64,000 nt of DNA, from the NCBI GenBank assembly GCA_964035795.1, contig OZ038322.1, positions 6,252,925 to 6,316,924 of the forward strand. The letters are read 5' to 3'. Below the pieces are notes generated by a model. It saw only the letters and a program-made list of their open reading frames with translations. It was not told the DNA's origin and did no database searches. This document shows, one piece after another, positions 63,101-64,000 of this stretch. The stretch comes from Pterobdella sp. o SKG-2022. Lineage: Eukaryota > Annelida > Clitellata > Hirudinida > Piscicolidae. A program made the translations under genes and the position numbers. Within the stretch, counting starts at the first letter, position 1. Each line of letters begins with the position of its first letter.

Positions 63101-63955
63101 ATGAGAGGCTATTCTACTTCATCATAGATCGTGTTTGTGAAAAACAGTAAAACGTACATTGAAGAATGAAAAATGTATTAAGCTTTCTCACCATACATAA
63201 TTGTCCATTTTACAAGAGCACGTTTCTTCTTTTATATCTCTATCATAATTCCTGCCTAGAAAACATTTATGCTTGTCAATATGTGAACAGTTCAGAGTGC
63301 ATTTTCAATGTGGCATAGGTTTTATAAATTGCTTTTATAAACTAATGAATAAATCGAAAAATTTTTTTTTTAAATTGTCCAATTTATATGAAATTTCTAA
63401 AAAATCTAAAGCTTTTTGAAACAATAAACTATAAATAAAACTATTTTGAAAACATCGTTCTATAATAAAAACTCAATAAAAATCATGAACCAATATAAAA
63501 TCCATAATCTATATTGCATACCATTGAAACAAAAAGCGAAAGGTTTCTTTTTTTCATACACCATTCTTTTACCCAACAGACAACCCACTTTGGGGTGGTC
63601 TGAAGGTACCCATGTTGTATAGTCTTCGTTCGTGCACTGTTTGTCTAATGATGGAGGTTCATAGGATTGATGTAATATAATGATGAGGGTGATGATGGTG
63701 TATTAAAAAAGCTTCTAAAGCTGTTATCGCTAAGCTCAGTTGGTGTACTATAATAATATACAAAACTAAAAACAAAAGCTTTGAAGAAAGGTATGAATTA
63801 TATTTTTAAAATGTTTCAAATAAAAACTTTCATTAAACACATTGAAATTCATTCAAAGTAAAGTGTGCAATAACTACCAAAAACTTTGGTGAGGTTGAGT
63901 TGGAAGATTATCCATGAGTTGACCTTTTCAAGGGAGCCAAACAGTGTGAAAACGC
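50716..63955 (-). CDS. SORL1: sortilin-related receptor SorLA, 3' part (37 exons, 5' end outside window)
   Basis: SorLA is a type I sorting receptor cycling between Golgi, endosome and surface with retromer and GGA adaptors. The visible part covers, in order: end of the VPS10 domain (10CC module), YWTD-type beta-propeller, EGF-like region, ten LDL-receptor class A repeats, a series of fibronectin III domains, one membrane span and a short acidic tail. This order is specific to SorLA among LDLR-family proteins. I placed 37 exons from 63955 down to 50716; every junction is GT-AG and in phase. Exon lists are in the domain entries. The first exon shown enters in phase 1, so earlier exons encoding the signal peptide, propeptide and most of VPS10 lie past 64000. 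The long open stretch 52410-53075 is not one exon: it spans two exons and an intron. No stops or frameshifts. Confidence 0.93.
55018..55185 (-). mobile_element. tRNA-derived SINE in a SORL1 intron
   Basis: On the minus strand the element starts near 55180 with a tRNA-like head: A box TAGCTCAGTAGTCTGG (55171-55156), an anticodon-like hairpin TTAGA/TCTAA around loop CTAACTA, and B box GGGTTCGATCTC (55129-55118). The acceptor and D stems do not pair properly, so it is not a functional tRNA gene. A roughly 75-base unrelated body follows, ending in CATTG repeats (about 55018-55040). A tRNA-like head, unrelated body and short tandem-repeat tail are the hallmark of a SINE. It lies between SORL1 exons 55480-55350 and 54524-54390. 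Confidence 0.75.
55259..55300 (+). repeat. copy of the CGATAAGTTTAG dispersed repeat
   Basis: AAGCTATAACTTTCGATAAG followed by TTTAGTCTAATCATAAAAC; the family also occurs at 19919, 28827, 31686 and 58265. Confidence 0.6.
57846..57945. mobile_element. foldback (MITE-like) element in a SORL1 intron
   Basis: Left arm GAAACAAACACAAAGTATTT (from about 57850) and right arm AAATACTTTGTGTTAGTTTG (to about 57937) are inverted repeats of about 26 bases with one or two mismatches, around a centre of about 35 bases. The same arm occurs at about 56784 (AATACTTTGTGTTTGTTG) and, degraded, at 54795-54945, all within SORL1 introns. No transposase; it looks like a miniature inverted-repeat element. Confidence 0.65.
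58265..58313 (-). repeat. copy of the CGATAAGTTTAG dispersed repeat
   Basis: Read on the minus strand: ATAGCTATAATTTTCTATAA then GTTTAGCCTTATCATAAAAC. Same family as at 55259, opposite orientation, in another SORL1 intron. Confidence 0.6.
60493..60829 (-). other. SORL1: SORL1: EGF-like region after the propeller
   Basis: Exons 60829-60676 and 60584-60493. The first has [20 protein letters not shown] followed by FYCLCAQGF, a normal EGF Cys pattern. The second adds [18 protein letters not shown]. It links the propeller to the LDL-A cluster as in other SorLA proteins. Confidence 0.85.
60983..62180 (-). other. SORL1: SORL1: YWTD-type beta-propeller
   Basis: Exons 62180-62008, 61906-61596, 61513-61225, 61121-60983. 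Landmarks: [19 protein letters not shown] (propeller start after the VPS10 part), [31 protein letters not shown] (a canonical YW-D blade), [38 protein letters not shown], and a last blade in which IIWTEA replaces the usual IYW-D. Several blades have lost the classic YWTD letters but keep the spacing. One loop in the second exon ([19 protein letters not shown]) is longer than in vertebrates. Confidence 0.9.
62330..63955 (-). other. SORL1: SORL1: VPS10 C-terminal part with 10CC module
   Basis: Exons 63955-63878, 63644-63522, 63255-63192, 62886-62776, 62412-62330. The first encodes [20 protein letters not shown], the last propeller blade. The next ones give the Cys-rich 10CC module: [65 protein letters not shown], then [16 protein letters not shown] and NCPVQ. 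Spacing of the Cys residues follows human SORL1. Confidence 0.92.
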
Positions 63956-64000
63956 CTGTAGTTTTAAAGGAATGTTATTTGAATATTAAATTGAGTTCAT

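Overview
The window is AT-rich animal DNA (eukaryotic; GT-AG introns, mostly 50-600 bases). It holds seven spliced or spliceable protein genes, one single-exon orphan and a tandem pair of single-exon orphans, all set in a background of decayed non-LTR retrotransposons and short dispersed repeats. A SorLA/SORL1 receptor is present; as far as I recall, flies and nematodes lack one. Together with the AT content and the tRNA-derived SINE, this fits a non-ecdysozoan invertebrate (for example a cnidarian or a spiralian). That is inference; no sequence here names the species.

Layout. 1-8.1 kb: retrotransposon debris (three LINE remnants). 8.2-10.5 kb (+): OSGEP/KAE1, the tRNA t6A-modifying subunit of KEOPS, 11 exons, 335 aa. 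10.5-18 kb: more LINE fragments. 18.1-23.7 kb (-): MFAP1, a spliceosomal protein, 14 exons, 459 aa. 25.4-30.5 kb: a dense cluster of LINE fragments. 30.8-35.6 kb (+): a 14-exon gene assembled here as POT1, the telomeric single-strand DNA-binding protein. 35.8-37.8 kb (+): PIGL, the second enzyme of GPI-anchor synthesis, beginning 182 bases after POT1. 38.4-41.8 kb (-): a lifeguard/TMBIM seven-membrane-span protein. 42.9-44.3 kb (-): an intronless 479-aa polar orphan. 45.8-47.7 kb (+): a small PTB/PID-domain adaptor. 48.0-50.0 kb (+): two single-exon paralogues sharing an FAPPGVNYD core and a copied upstream element. 50.7-64 kb (-): the 3' part of SORL1, 37 exons from the end of the VPS10 domain to the sorting tail; the 5' part lies beyond the right edge.

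Exon models were built by hand from splice consensus, reading-phase continuity and recalled family sequence. OSGEP, MFAP1, PIGL, POT1, the PTB gene and the visible SORL1 part all give one unbroken reading frame across every junction, which is the strongest support available here. The genes are unrelated housekeeping or signalling genes and do not form a pathway. The least explained material is the paralogue pair at 48-50 kb, the 479-aa orphan, and the short palindromic or inverted dispersed repeats that lie in introns and between genes.
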